Positions 1 through 6,053 of a DNA stretch of 11,620 nt are shown here, in pieces (within the stretch, counting starts at the first letter, position 1; every line of letters begins with the position of its first letter). The stretch spans positions 19,075 to 30,694 of the forward strand of contig DIHI01000114.1 in NCBI GenBank assembly GCA_002420085.1, in the 5' to 3' direction. The DNA is from Lysobacterales bacterium UBA5700. Its GTDB lineage: Bacteria; Pseudomonadota; Gammaproteobacteria; Xanthomonadales; Xanthomonadaceae. A program made the translations under genes and the position numbers. Under the pieces are notes generated by a model. It was not told where the DNA came from. It saw nothing but the letters and a program-made list of their open reading frames with translations, and made no database searches.

Positions 1-195
1 CCCGGCCAGCCAGTCGAGCAGCGCATGGAAATTCCGGGCCAGCCAGTCAGCGACCCGATCGACCTGACGATCGTAGGCGCCGGTCGTCGCCGCCCAGATC
101 AGGTAGGCGAACAGGGCCAGCACGGCCAGGGCCAGCAGGCGTCGCCAGACCGGCGCGCCATTCAGGTGATGCGGCGCGGAATCGGCATTCTTCAC
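1..195 (-). CDS. Small membrane protein, N-terminal part (partial at window edge)
   Basis: An open frame of 65 codons on the minus strand starts with GTG at 195-193 and runs off the window start. A GGAGG ribosome-binding site (203-207) lies 7 nt before the GTG, which decides this start. The gene begins 13 nt after the stop of the N-formylglutamate deformylase, so the two probably share a transcript. Residues about 18-36 form one hydrophobic segment rich in Leu, Ala and Val, read as a transmembrane helix. It is followed by a Trp-containing amphipathic stretch (DWLARNFHALLDWLAG). I do not recognise a family, and the C-terminus is not in the window. It could be a small inner-membrane protein or the start of a larger one. 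Confidence 0.55.
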   Translation of the reverse strand, partial: MKNADSAPHHLNGAPVWRRLLALAVLALFAYLIWAATTGAYDRQVDRVADWLARNFHALLDWLAG

Positions 196-208
196 GGACA
201 GACCTCCC

Positions 209-997
209 TCACAGGCAAACCTCGAACAGGCGGAGCAGGATCGGCCGCACCCGCTCGGCCAGATCCTCACGGTACTCGAACGTGGCCTCGTCCATGTAGG
301 CACACTGGGCGATCTCCAGTTGCACGGCCTCCACCGACCGCTGCGGCTGTCCGTAATGGCGGGTGATGTAACCGCCCTTGAAACGGCCATCGATGACGTG
401 ACTGAATCGATCCTGCCCGGCCAACACCGCCGCCAGACGTTCGCGCAGCGCCGGGGAACAACTCCGGCCATCGACACAGCCCAGGTTGAGGTCGGGCAGG
501 CGGCCCTCGAACAGCAAGGGGCACTCGCTGCGGATCGAATGGCCCTCCCACAACACCACCCGGCCATGCAGCCGATGCAGGCGTTCGAGTTCGTCGGCCA
601 GGGCAGCGTGATACGGCTGCCAGTAGGTCGCGACCCGATGCTGCCGCTCACCGGCATCGGGCGCCATGCCATCGCGGTAGATCGGCCCGCCATCGAAGCG
701 TCGCAGCGGGCACAGACCGGTGCCGTTCTGTCCCGGATACAGCGGCGCATCGTCCGGCGGCCGATTGAGATCGATCAGATACCGCGTGTAGCGCGGCCGG
801 AGCACCGACACCCCCTGGCCCACCGCAAAATCGTAGAGCCGGGCCACGTGCCAGTCGGTATCAGGCAGCCGTGCCGCCTCCGGAGTCAGGCGCACGGCGA
901 AACCGGGCGGTGCCTCGCAGCCGTCGTGCGGCAGACTGAGCAACAGCGGGCGGTTGCCGCGAATCAACTCGAAACCTGGTGTCGGGGGGAGCGCCAT
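209..997 (-). CDS. hutG: N-formylglutamate deformylase (N-formylglutamate amidohydrolase)
   Basis: This 262-residue protein has the full length and motif order of type II HutG, the cytosolic enzyme that hydrolyses N-formyl-L-glutamate to formate and glutamate, the last step of the five-step histidine degradation route. Visible family motifs are LSLPHDG (20-26), DTDWHV near 46-51, RYLIDLNRP (72-80) with PLYPGQNGTGLCP (85-97), FDGGPIYRDG (101-110), VVLWEGHSIRS (147-157), the FKGGYITRHYGQP segment (206-218) and QLEIAQCAYMDE (226-237). The His and Glu/Asp residues in these motifs are the expected metal and catalytic ligands of this zinc-amidohydrolase-like fold. No other hut gene (hutH, hutU, hutI) is in view, so it may act alone or the pathway may be split. 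The start is the ATG at 997. It has no clear Shine-Dalgarno sequence, so a slightly different start is possible. It is divergent from tesB. Confidence 0.93.
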   Translation of the reverse strand: MALPPTPGFELIRGNRPLLLSLPHDGCEAPPGFAVRLTPEAARLPDTDWHVARLYDFAVGQGVSVLRPRYTRYLIDLNRPPDDAPLYPGQNGTGLCPLRRFDGGPIYRDGMAPDAGERQHRVATYWQPYHAALADELERLHRLHGRVVLWEGHSIRSECPLLFEGRLPDLNLGCVDGRSCSPALRERLAAVLAGQDRFSHVIDGRFKGGYITRHYGQPQRSVEAVQLEIAQCAYMDEATFEYREDLAERVRPILLRLFEVCL

Positions 998-1106
998 CGG
1001 GCCAGTCTAGCGCGAGCCGAACACGATCGACATCGATCGAGCCTGCGGCATTCCGGCCGGGCCGCCGATGACAGCGCGCGGGATCCGGCATCGACCAGCG
1101 GTTTCG

Positions 1107-1112
1107 TATAAT
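1107..1112 (+). promoter_or_regulatory. Candidate -10 element for tesB
   Basis: A perfect TATAAT hexamer lies 25 nt before the tesB start codon in an otherwise GC-rich divergent spacer (998-1137). It would give a short leader of about 18-20 nt. No good -35 hexamer is found 16-18 nt upstream, so the call rests on the -10 alone. Confidence 0.4.
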
Positions 1113-1137
1113 CGGACGCTCCGCCCGAGATCCGCCC

Positions 1138-2004
1138 ATGACCGACCTCGTCGTTGACGAGTTGCTCGACCTGCTTCGGCTCGAACCTCTGGAAGACAAC
1201 CTGTTCCGGGGCGCAAGCCGGGATATCGGCACCAAGTACGTATTCGGCGGTCAGGTGCTCGGCCAGGCATTGTCGGCCGCCCAGCGGACGGTCGAACCGG
1301 ATCGCGCCGTGCATTCCCTGCACGCCTACTTTCTGCGCGCCGGCGATGTCGGCAGTCCGATCGTCTACGACGTGGACCGCACCCGTGACGGCAAGAGCTT
1401 TTCAGTTCGCCGGGTCAGCGCGATCCAGCACGGCCAGCCGATCCTGGTGTTCGCCGCCTCGTTCCAGCGCCCGGAACCGGGAGCCGAGCACCAGATTTCG
1501 ATGCCGGAAGTGCCCGCCCCCGACGAACTGCCGGAACCAGAGCCACTGGCACCCGAAGTGATGGCGCGATTGCCGGCGAAATTGCAGCGCTGGCTGAGTC
1601 GGCGCGGCCCGTTCGAGTTCCGACCGGTCTATCCGCGCAACGAACTCCAGCCGAGCAAGCAGCCACCCTACCAGCAGGTCTGGTTTCGCCTCGGCGCCCG
1701 GATCGGTGACGACCCGGCGCAGCACCGCTCGCTGCTTGCCTACGCCTCCGATTTCCATCTGATCGGTACCACCACCTTCCCGCACGGCATCAGCTACCTG
1801 CAACCCAATGTCCAGATGGCCAGCCTCGACCACGCCCTGTGGTTCCATCGCCCATTCCGGATCGACCAGTGGCTGCTCTATGCCTGCGACAGCCCGACCG
1901 CCCAGGGTGCCCGTGGCCTGGCGCGTGGACTGATCTACGACACCGCCGGCCGCCTGGTCGCCGCCACCGCCCAGGAAGGCATGATCCGGGTTCTGTCCGA
2001 CTGA
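1138..2004 (+). CDS. tesB: Acyl-CoA thioesterase II
   Basis: This 288-residue protein matches TesB/ACOT8-type double-hotdog thioesterases in length and sequence throughout. These enzymes hydrolyse medium- and long-chain acyl-CoA to free fatty acid and CoA in the cytosol. The N-terminal hotdog shows FRGASRDIGTKYVFGGQVLGQAL (parts of 23-46) and SLHAYFLRAGD (60-70). The C-terminal hotdog shows LAYASDFHLIG (200-210), SLDHALWFHRPF (229-240) and the final ATAQEGMIR. The catalytic triad known for E. coli TesB (Asp204, Thr228, Gln278) aligns to Asp205, Ser229 and Gln279. Ser in the middle position is common in the ACOT8 branch and should be active. It is first in a same-strand run with the DUF2007-like gene (34-nt gap) and the sigma-factor gene. 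It has no strong Shine-Dalgarno sequence. Confidence 0.95.
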   Translation: MTDLVVDELLDLLRLEPLEDNLFRGASRDIGTKYVFGGQVLGQALSAAQRTVEPDRAVHSLHAYFLRAGDVGSPIVYDVDRTRDGKSFSVRRVSAIQHGQPILVFAASFQRPEPGAEHQISMPEVPAPDELPEPEPLAPEVMARLPAKLQRWLSRRGPFEFRPVYPRNELQPSKQPPYQQVWFRLGARIGDDPAQHRSLLAYASDFHLIGTTTFPHGISYLQPNVQMASLDHALWFHRPFRIDQWLLYACDSPTAQGARGLARGLIYDTAGRLVAATAQEGMIRVLSD

Positions 2005-2038
2005 GTTTCGCTCGGACTGCACCCACGGAACCGAACCC

Positions 2039-2425
2039 ATGCGTCAGATCTTCACCTCTCCTCGACTCGAAAACGTCGAATCGGCCGCCCAGTTGCTCAA
2101 CGAACAGGGGATCGAGACCTACATCTCCAACCCGCGCAGCTACAAGGGCAATCGCCGAGGCACCTACAGCTACACCGATCTGGCGCGCGGTGAAGGCGGC
2201 AAGCAATCGGCCGTATGGGTCGTCCACAGCCGCGACTTCGGCCGCGCCCGCGATCTGCTGCATGCGGCCGGCCTGATCGAATCGACCCGGCGCGAATCCT
2301 TCCTGCCCGAACATGCCCGACCGGTCGAGCAGGTGGCCGCCAATCCCTGGCCATTCCGCCTGCGCCTGGCCCTGTTGAGTGCAATCGCGATCGCCGCCCT
2401 GCTGGTATTCGCCCGGATCTGGTAG
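2039..2425 (+). CDS. DUF2007-like protein with a C-terminal membrane anchor
   Basis: This 128-residue protein begins with the pattern of the small DUF2007 ('putative signal transducing protein') fold. A segment FTSPRLENVESAAQLLNEQG (5-24) is followed by an exposed loop and then VWVVHSRDFGRARDLLHAAG (59-78). That fold resembles a ferredoxin-like/ACT-type small domain, and its molecular role is not established. Unlike the shortest family members, this one ends with a hydrophobic helix at about 107-124 followed by RIW at the C-terminus. It is therefore probably a single-span protein with the soluble domain in the cytosol. It starts 34 nt after the tesB stop and precedes the sigma gene by 63 nt, so co-transcription is likely. 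The family call rests on pattern recognition, and I cannot tell its partner. Confidence 0.75.
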   Translation: MRQIFTSPRLENVESAAQLLNEQGIETYISNPRSYKGNRRGTYSYTDLARGEGGKQSAVWVVHSRDFGRARDLLHAAGLIESTRRESFLPEHARPVEQVAANPWPFRLRLALLSAIAIAALLVFARIW

Positions 2426-2488
2426 GTCGCGGTCACATCCGCCGATGACCGTCGTCCTGGAGCATGACGCCACTGTCCCTGCCCGATC

Positions 2489-3643
2489 ATGACTCGCCAT
2501 CGCCTCGATTCGCCACTCGACGATCAGATCCGTCGCCATCTGCCGGCCGCCGCCAACGGCGACCGGACCGCCTATGGCCATCTGGTTCGCGCCTGCCAGA
2601 ACAGCATCACCGGCATCGCCCTCGCCCACGTCCGCGACGTCGCGACCAGCGAAGACATCGCTCAGGAAGCCTTCCTCAAGGCGTGGCAGCATCTGGGCCA
2701 TCTGCACAACCCCGACAGCTTCCTGCCCTGGCTGCGTCAGATCACCCGCAACCTGGCCCGCGACCATCTGCGGGCGTCCCGGCGTCGGCGCGAACTGGCC
2801 GACGACCCCACCGATCTGATTGCCGGAATCGCCGACGGCACACCCTGTCCGGCCGAACGACATGACCTCGCCGAACGTCAGCGGATCGCCTCGGACATCC
2901 TCGATCGACTGCCCGACGACACCCGGGAAATCCTGCTGCTGTACTACCGGGAAGGCCAGAGCAGCCGGCAGGTCGCGATCCTGCTCGGATTGAGTGACGA
3001 CGTGGTGCGGAAACGGCTGTCCCGCGCCCGCACCGCCATCCGCACCGACTACATCGAACGCCTCGGCGAATTCGCACGCAGCAGCGCCCCCTCGGCAGCC
3101 TTCGCTGGCAGCATCGCCGCCGCCTTGGCACTGGCCAGTCCACCGGCAGCCGCCGCCAGCCTGCTGGCCGGCGGTGCAGCCGCCACCGGCCAGACCCTGC
3201 TCAAGGCCGTCACGGCCAGCCTCGGCAGCGCCGCGATCGGCCTGTTCGGCGCCTTCGCCGGCATCTTCTGGGGTCTGAAACGGCAATTGCGCGGCAGCAT
3301 CGACCAGCGCGAGCGGCGCGAACTCACCCGCAGTGCCTGGATCAATGCCGGTGCCACCGTGGTCTTCCTGCTCGGCATCGTCGCCACCCGGGTCTGGAGC
3401 CAGGGCTGGCTGATGCCCGTGCTGGTCTCGCTGGCCTTCTTCGCCACCATCCTCTGGCAGTCGGCGATCGTCCAACCGCGCATCCTCCAACGCCGACATG
3501 CGCTCGAAGCCCGGATCGACCCCGAAGGCGCCCAACGACGCCGTCGGCGCGAACGCATCCTGTGCGGGTTCGGCATCCTGCTCGGCCTGGTCTGCGGCGG
3601 CGGTGGGCTGATCTACGGACTGATTCTGTCGGGACGCTTGTGA
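2489..3643 (+). CDS. ECF-type sigma-70 family RNA polymerase sigma factor with a multi-span membrane C-terminus
   Basis: The first ~190 of 384 residues form a compact sigma factor. Region 2 (about 26-96) includes DIAQEAFLKAW (56-66) and FLPWLRQITRNLARDHLR (78-95). A variable linker follows, then region 4 (about 134-186) with LPDDTREILLLYYREG (141-156) and a helix-turn-helix, GLSDDVVRKRLSRAR (167-181). Regions 1.2 and 3 are absent, as in ECF factors. Residues about 203-262 are Ala/Gly/Leu-rich and hydrophobic. Three more hydrophobic segments follow (about 286-302, 307-328 and 357-381), separated by Arg-rich loops. The C-terminal half therefore probably sits in the inner membrane and tethers or inhibits the sigma domain in cis. 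No separate anti-sigma gene is visible. The start is the ATG at 2489. It lacks a clear ribosome-binding site, and an ATG at 2464 is out of frame. The 3' end overlaps the convergent DUF3293 gene by 31 bp. Confidence 0.88.
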   Translation: MTRHRLDSPLDDQIRRHLPAAANGDRTAYGHLVRACQNSITGIALAHVRDVATSEDIAQEAFLKAWQHLGHLHNPDSFLPWLRQITRNLARDHLRASRRRRELADDPTDLIAGIADGTPCPAERHDLAERQRIASDILDRLPDDTREILLLYYREGQSSRQVAILLGLSDDVVRKRLSRARTAIRTDYIERLGEFARSSAPSAAFAGSIAAALALASPPAAAASLLAGGAAATGQTLLKAVTASLGSAAIGLFGAFAGIFWGLKRQLRGSIDQRERRELTRSAWINAGATVVFLLGIVATRVWSQGWLMPVLVSLAFFATILWQSAIVQPRILQRRHALEARIDPEGAQRRRRRERILCGFGILLGLVCGGGGLIYGLILSGRL

Positions 3644-4137
3644 TCGATGTCGGACGCGGACTGACCCTCCCGGCCCGAAACGAGCACAAGCTCGGCCACG
3701 CCATCCAGGCCGACCTGCACGAAGCCGAACTGACCGTAGCGCTCGGCCAACCGGGCGGCCGAGACGCGATCCAGACCGAGCGCCAGCACACTCGGCTCGC
3801 GCCAATCGCCGGAATCGTCCCGTCCCTCGCCAGGCAGCCAGCCGATGCCCATCCGGACCAGATCGTCACACAGGCGCTGCTGGCGCGCCTGCTGCGCAGT
3901 GTCGTCCAGGTCGCGCCGGCTGCCCGGATTCCAGGCGGTCAGGAAGGCCGCCGTGGCGACCCCTGAGACGGTCAGCAGGTCGGCAATCTCGGGGCATCGA
4001 CGGCCGATCCGCATGACGATCGGCTCCCCCGAATCGGATCTCAGTACATAGGCCGCCGCGCGATACGCCTGGGTCAAGCCATGCATGCGCACACCAGGAT
4101 CGGAATCGCCATCGATCATGGCTTCATGCATCGGCAT
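3613..4137 (-). CDS. DUF3293 domain-containing protein
   Basis: The protein (up to 174 residues) carries the DUF3293 signature. This comprises an N-terminal Tyr-rich strand AYRAAAYVLR (24-33), MRIGRRCPEI (42-51), AAFLTAWNPGS (63-73), a Gln/Arg-rich helix (80-96), GIGWLPGEGRDDSGDWREPS (97-116), VLALGLDRVSAARLAERYGQ (117-136) and a terminal hydrophobic strand. The family is common in proteobacteria as a single soluble domain. Its function is not known to me. The start is uncertain: ATGs at residues 1, 3, 7 and 18 are all in frame, none has a strong ribosome-binding site, and the domain begins after residue 20, so a start at residue 18 is possible. The gene follows the TPR gene by 56 nt on the same strand and converges on the sigma-factor gene, overlapping its last 31 bp. 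Confidence 0.85.
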   Translation of the reverse strand: MPMHEAMIDGDSDPGVRMHGLTQAYRAAAYVLRSDSGEPIVMRIGRRCPEIADLLTVSGVATAAFLTAWNPGSRRDLDDTAQQARQQRLCDDLVRMGIGWLPGEGRDDSGDWREPSVLALGLDRVSAARLAERYGQFGFVQVGLDGVAELVLVSGREGQSASDIDHKRPDRISP

Positions 4138-4193
4138 CGCAGCCGCCGCACAGGCATCGAATCACACCACTGCGCCAGCCGTGGCCGACCCGA

Positions 4194-4952
4194 TCATGAC
4201 CGGCGGTTGGCCAGTTGCCGGGCGGCCAGCAGGCGACGCTGTACCGGCTCGTTGAGCGAGCGGGTCAGCGCGTTCCAGCGCGATGATATCCGGTCGAGAT
4301 CGACATCGAGTTGCTCGGCGGTCGATCGATCGCCCACCGCCCAGGCCCAGATGGCGTACTCGGCCTTCGCCTCATAGGTGCCGAATCGCGCCATGGCCGA
4401 CTCGAACTCCTGGCGGGCCTCGGCGTTTCGGGCGTTGCCGGCCAGGCTGCGGGCGATCAGCAGCGAAACCGCCTCGCAACGGAAGTCCGGCTGGTCACGG
4501 CGCAGCCGTTCGAGCGAATCGAGCGCCTCCGGGTAGCGCTGGCTCTCGACCAGGGCGCGCGCCAGACTGAGCATGATGTCCGGATCGGACGCCAAAGGGC
4601 CCGCCAGGCAGGCACGGTAGTGATCGACCGCCGCCGCCGCATCGCCGAGTTCCAGCAAGGCCGCCGCCAAGCGCATCCGATTGTCGGTGTTGGGGGTGTC
4701 CTCGAATGCCGAGCGCGCCTCGCGCAACTCGCGGGTCGGGTCGATCGCACGAGCGGCTGCCGACACCGCCCGCATGGCACCGCGCTGGAGCCGAGAATCC
4801 GGCAGGTAGACCGCGAAGAAATAGACCAGGCTGCCGATCATCGGAAAGGCAAACAGGATGAACAGCCAGTACAGCGGCTGGCGGCTGCGGACCACGTGGA
4901 TCGCACACAGCGCGGCAAAGATGACATGAAGCCCGATTCCAGCGATCGGCAT
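4194..4952 (-). CDS. Membrane-anchored tetratricopeptide-repeat protein with PLDc_N-like N-terminus
   Basis: The start is the ATG at 4952, because AGGAG (4959-4963) lies 6 nt upstream. The same frame stays open upstream, but that part runs into the tRNA-Leu gene and is not coding. The 252-residue protein begins with two hydrophobic helices (about 5-21 and 28-50). Their pattern, VRSRQPLYWLFILFAFPMIG (21-40) followed by VYFFAVYLP, resembles the phospholipase-D-nuclease N-terminal membrane domain. It is not followed by any HKD nuclease domain. From about 75 onward the protein is helical with TPR-like repeats: RMRLAAALLELGDAAAAVDH (92-111), PDIMLSLARALVESQRYPEA (124-143) and AVSLLIARSLAGNARNAEAR (161-180). 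TPRs mediate protein-protein contacts, and no enzymatic motif is seen. The likely role is a cytosol-facing scaffold on the inner membrane, with partner unknown. Confidence 0.82.
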   Translation of the reverse strand: MPIAGIGLHVIFAALCAIHVVRSRQPLYWLFILFAFPMIGSLVYFFAVYLPDSRLQRGAMRAVSAAARAIDPTRELREARSAFEDTPNTDNRMRLAAALLELGDAAAAVDHYRACLAGPLASDPDIMLSLARALVESQRYPEALDSLERLRRDQPDFRCEAVSLLIARSLAGNARNAEARQEFESAMARFGTYEAKAEYAIWAWAVGDRSTAEQLDVDLDRISSRWNALTRSLNEPVQRRLLAARQLANRRS

Positions 4953-4958
4953 GGTTTG

Positions 4959-4963
4959 CTCCT
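4959..4963 (-). promoter_or_regulatory. Ribosome-binding site deciding the TPR-gene start
   Basis: AGGAG on the minus strand lies 6 nt before the ATG at 4952. It selects this start over the longer upstream frame, which would overlap the tRNA-Leu exon and intron. Confidence 0.7.
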
Positions 4964-5047
4964 GGCGGTTCTGATTGGTGTCGTCGCACCGGCTGCCACC
5001 CGCACCGACCGGCGCGAAGAGGCCGGGTCGATTCCGAGGTCCGGCTA

Positions 5048-5360
5048 TGGTGCCCGAGGCCGGAGTCGAACCGGCACGCCTTGCGGCGAGGGATTTTCGT
5101 CCCACTTCGACTTTCGCCGCCAGCGCGATTGCACTGTTCGTGGGCTGGAGCACGCCTTCACCCTAGCCTTGCGGCCGTAGGTGCCCGCCGTCTGCTCTCT
5201 ACACCTTCCCGGCCGGATGGCTCGGACTTGGCTCGGCGTTGGCTCGAATGTCAAAGCATTCAGGGCGTTCGCCGACTTTGACGGGCTTCACTTCGGGCGT
5301 TTCCCCCCGAAGGCTCAAATCGTTCAAGTCCCTTGTGTCTACCCGTTTCACCACTCGGGC
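5048..5360 (-). tRNA. leuZ: tRNA-Leu(UAA) interrupted by a group I intron
   Basis: The two exons are 5360-5326 (35 nt) and 5097-5048 (50 nt). They join into an 85-nt type II tRNA with encoded CCA. The acceptor stem GCCCGAG/CTCGGGC pairs perfectly. The D stem is GTG/CAC. The anticodon stem AGGGA/TCCCT encloses the loop CT-TAA-AA, giving anticodon UAA. The long variable arm CGCC-GCAA-GGCG and T arm GCCGG-TTCGACT-CCGGC are intact, and the discriminator base is A. The intron enters after U34. Position in the genome also fits: the gene lies 135 nt downstream of pgsA on the same strand, as leuZ does in the E. coli uvrC-pgsA-glyW-cysT-leuZ block. No tRNA-Gly or tRNA-Cys is visible in the 5361-5495 gap. 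The gene symbol is given by this synteny and the anticodon. Confidence 0.93.
5098..5325 (-). ncRNA. Group I (IC3-like) self-splicing intron in the tRNA-Leu(UAA) anticodon loop
   Basis: The 228-nt insert lies exactly between U34 and A35 and ends in the expected terminal G (5098). The 5' exon end CTT pairs with GAG (5316-5314), giving the U-G wobble at the 5' splice site. Other pairings seen by eye are P2 CTTCGGG/CCCGAAG (5312-5306 with 5297-5291), P4 TCGGCG/CGCCGA (5275-5270 with 5238-5233), P5 GAATG/CATTC (5261-5257 with 5250-5246), P7 GAGCA/TGCTC (5197-5193 with 5152-5148), P8 capped GCC-GCAA-GGC (5175-5166) and P9 CCCAC/GTGGG (5144-5140 with 5105-5101). P3 joins 5286-5280 to 5192-5183 with a bulge. 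The text GAGCCTT near the start, GAGCCAAG (5234-5227) and GGAAGGTG (5209-5202) repeat the cyanobacterial tRNA-Leu intron as I remember it. No endonuclease ORF is present. The core looks intact, so self-splicing is expected. Confidence 0.9.
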
Positions 5361-5495
5361 CAAACCGGGCTCAAGCCTAAACCAAAATCGACCCGCGTGG
5401 GCGGACCGCACAGGCATCGGCCGGCCGGAGCAGCCGGATACCCAGGGACAGGCCAGCCATTGGAGCGATCGCTCCCGCCAGGCGAGCCGCCACAC

Positions 5496-6053
5496 TCAGC
5501 GTCCGCGCATCGCCGGCCAGGCAGCCTTGAGGTAGCCGAGGCCCGACCACAGGGTCAGGCCGGCGGCGATGCCGATCAGCACCTCACCGAGCAGGTAGAT
5601 CGGCAGGCTGTGCAGCGGCTCGCGATAGAGCAGCAGGGAGATCGCGACCATCTGGACGATGGTCTTGATCTTGCCGATCCAGGCGACCTTGACCCGACCG
5701 CTGTGGCCGATGGCCGACATCCACTCGCGCAGGGCCGAGATGGCGATCTCGCGCCCGACGATCACCGCCGAGGTCAGCGCCATGTAGACGGTCGGATCCT
5801 TCTGCACGATCAGAAACAGCGCGGTCGAGACCATCAGCTTGTCGGCCACCGGATCAAGGAAGGCGCCAAACTCGGAATACTGGCTGTAGCGCCGGGCGAC
5901 CCAGCCATCGGCCCAGTCGGTCAGTGCCGCCAGCACGAACACCACCACGGCGGCGAGATGGGTCCACTGAAATGGCAGATAGAACACGATCACCAGAACA
6001 GGAATCAGGGCGATCCGGAACAGGGTCAGCAGATTGGGCAGGGTCAGGTTCAT
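5496..6053 (-). CDS. pgsA: CDP-diacylglycerol--glycerol-3-phosphate 3-phosphatidyltransferase
   Basis: This is the committed enzyme of phosphatidylglycerol and cardiolipin synthesis. It transfers phosphatidyl from CDP-diacylglycerol to glycerol-3-phosphate at the inner membrane. The protein is 185 residues, usual for PgsA, and begins MNLTLPNLLTLFRI, the typical start of the family. The CDP-alcohol phosphotransferase signature is complete at 46-71: D46..D49-G50..A53-R54........G63...D67...D71, followed by K72. About five hydrophobic helices can be drawn (roughly 9-27, 31-48, 73-90, 128-143 and 151-175). The start codon at 6053 overlaps the uvrC stop as ATGA, so translation is coupled to uvrC. 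Other in-frame starts further upstream lie inside uvrC and are rejected. The tRNA-Leu gene follows on the same strand. Confidence 0.97.
   Translation of the reverse strand: MNLTLPNLLTLFRIALIPVLVIVFYLPFQWTHLAAVVVFVLAALTDWADGWVARRYSQYSEFGAFLDPVADKLMVSTALFLIVQKDPTVYMALTSAVIVGREIAISALREWMSAIGHSGRVKVAWIGKIKTIVQMVAISLLLYREPLHSLPIYLLGEVLIGIAAGLTLWSGLGYLKAAWPAMRGR

Noticed and set aside
1790..3805. 671-codon minus-strand open frame antisense to tesB, DUF2007-like and sigma genes
   Set aside because: It spans three genes on the other strand, has a repetitive Gly/Ala/Asp/Gln composition and no ribosome-binding site. It is a shadow of high GC content.
4990..5047. Possible terminator after tRNA-Leu
   Set aside because: A GACC-CGGC/GCCG-GTC stem can be drawn, but it has a bulge and no T-run follows.
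4953..5153. N-terminal extension of the TPR protein by 67 residues
   Set aside because: The extension would read through the tRNA-Leu 3' exon and intron. A good ribosome-binding site supports the start at 4952.
5462..5475. Perfect 14-bp palindrome containing GCGATCGC, the cyanobacterial HIP1 motif
   Set aside because: It was tempting because of the cyanobacterial-type intron, but GCGATCGC also occurs near 2386, 8219 and 10329 and is expected in GC-rich DNA rich in GATC. It is not evidence of cyanobacterial origin.
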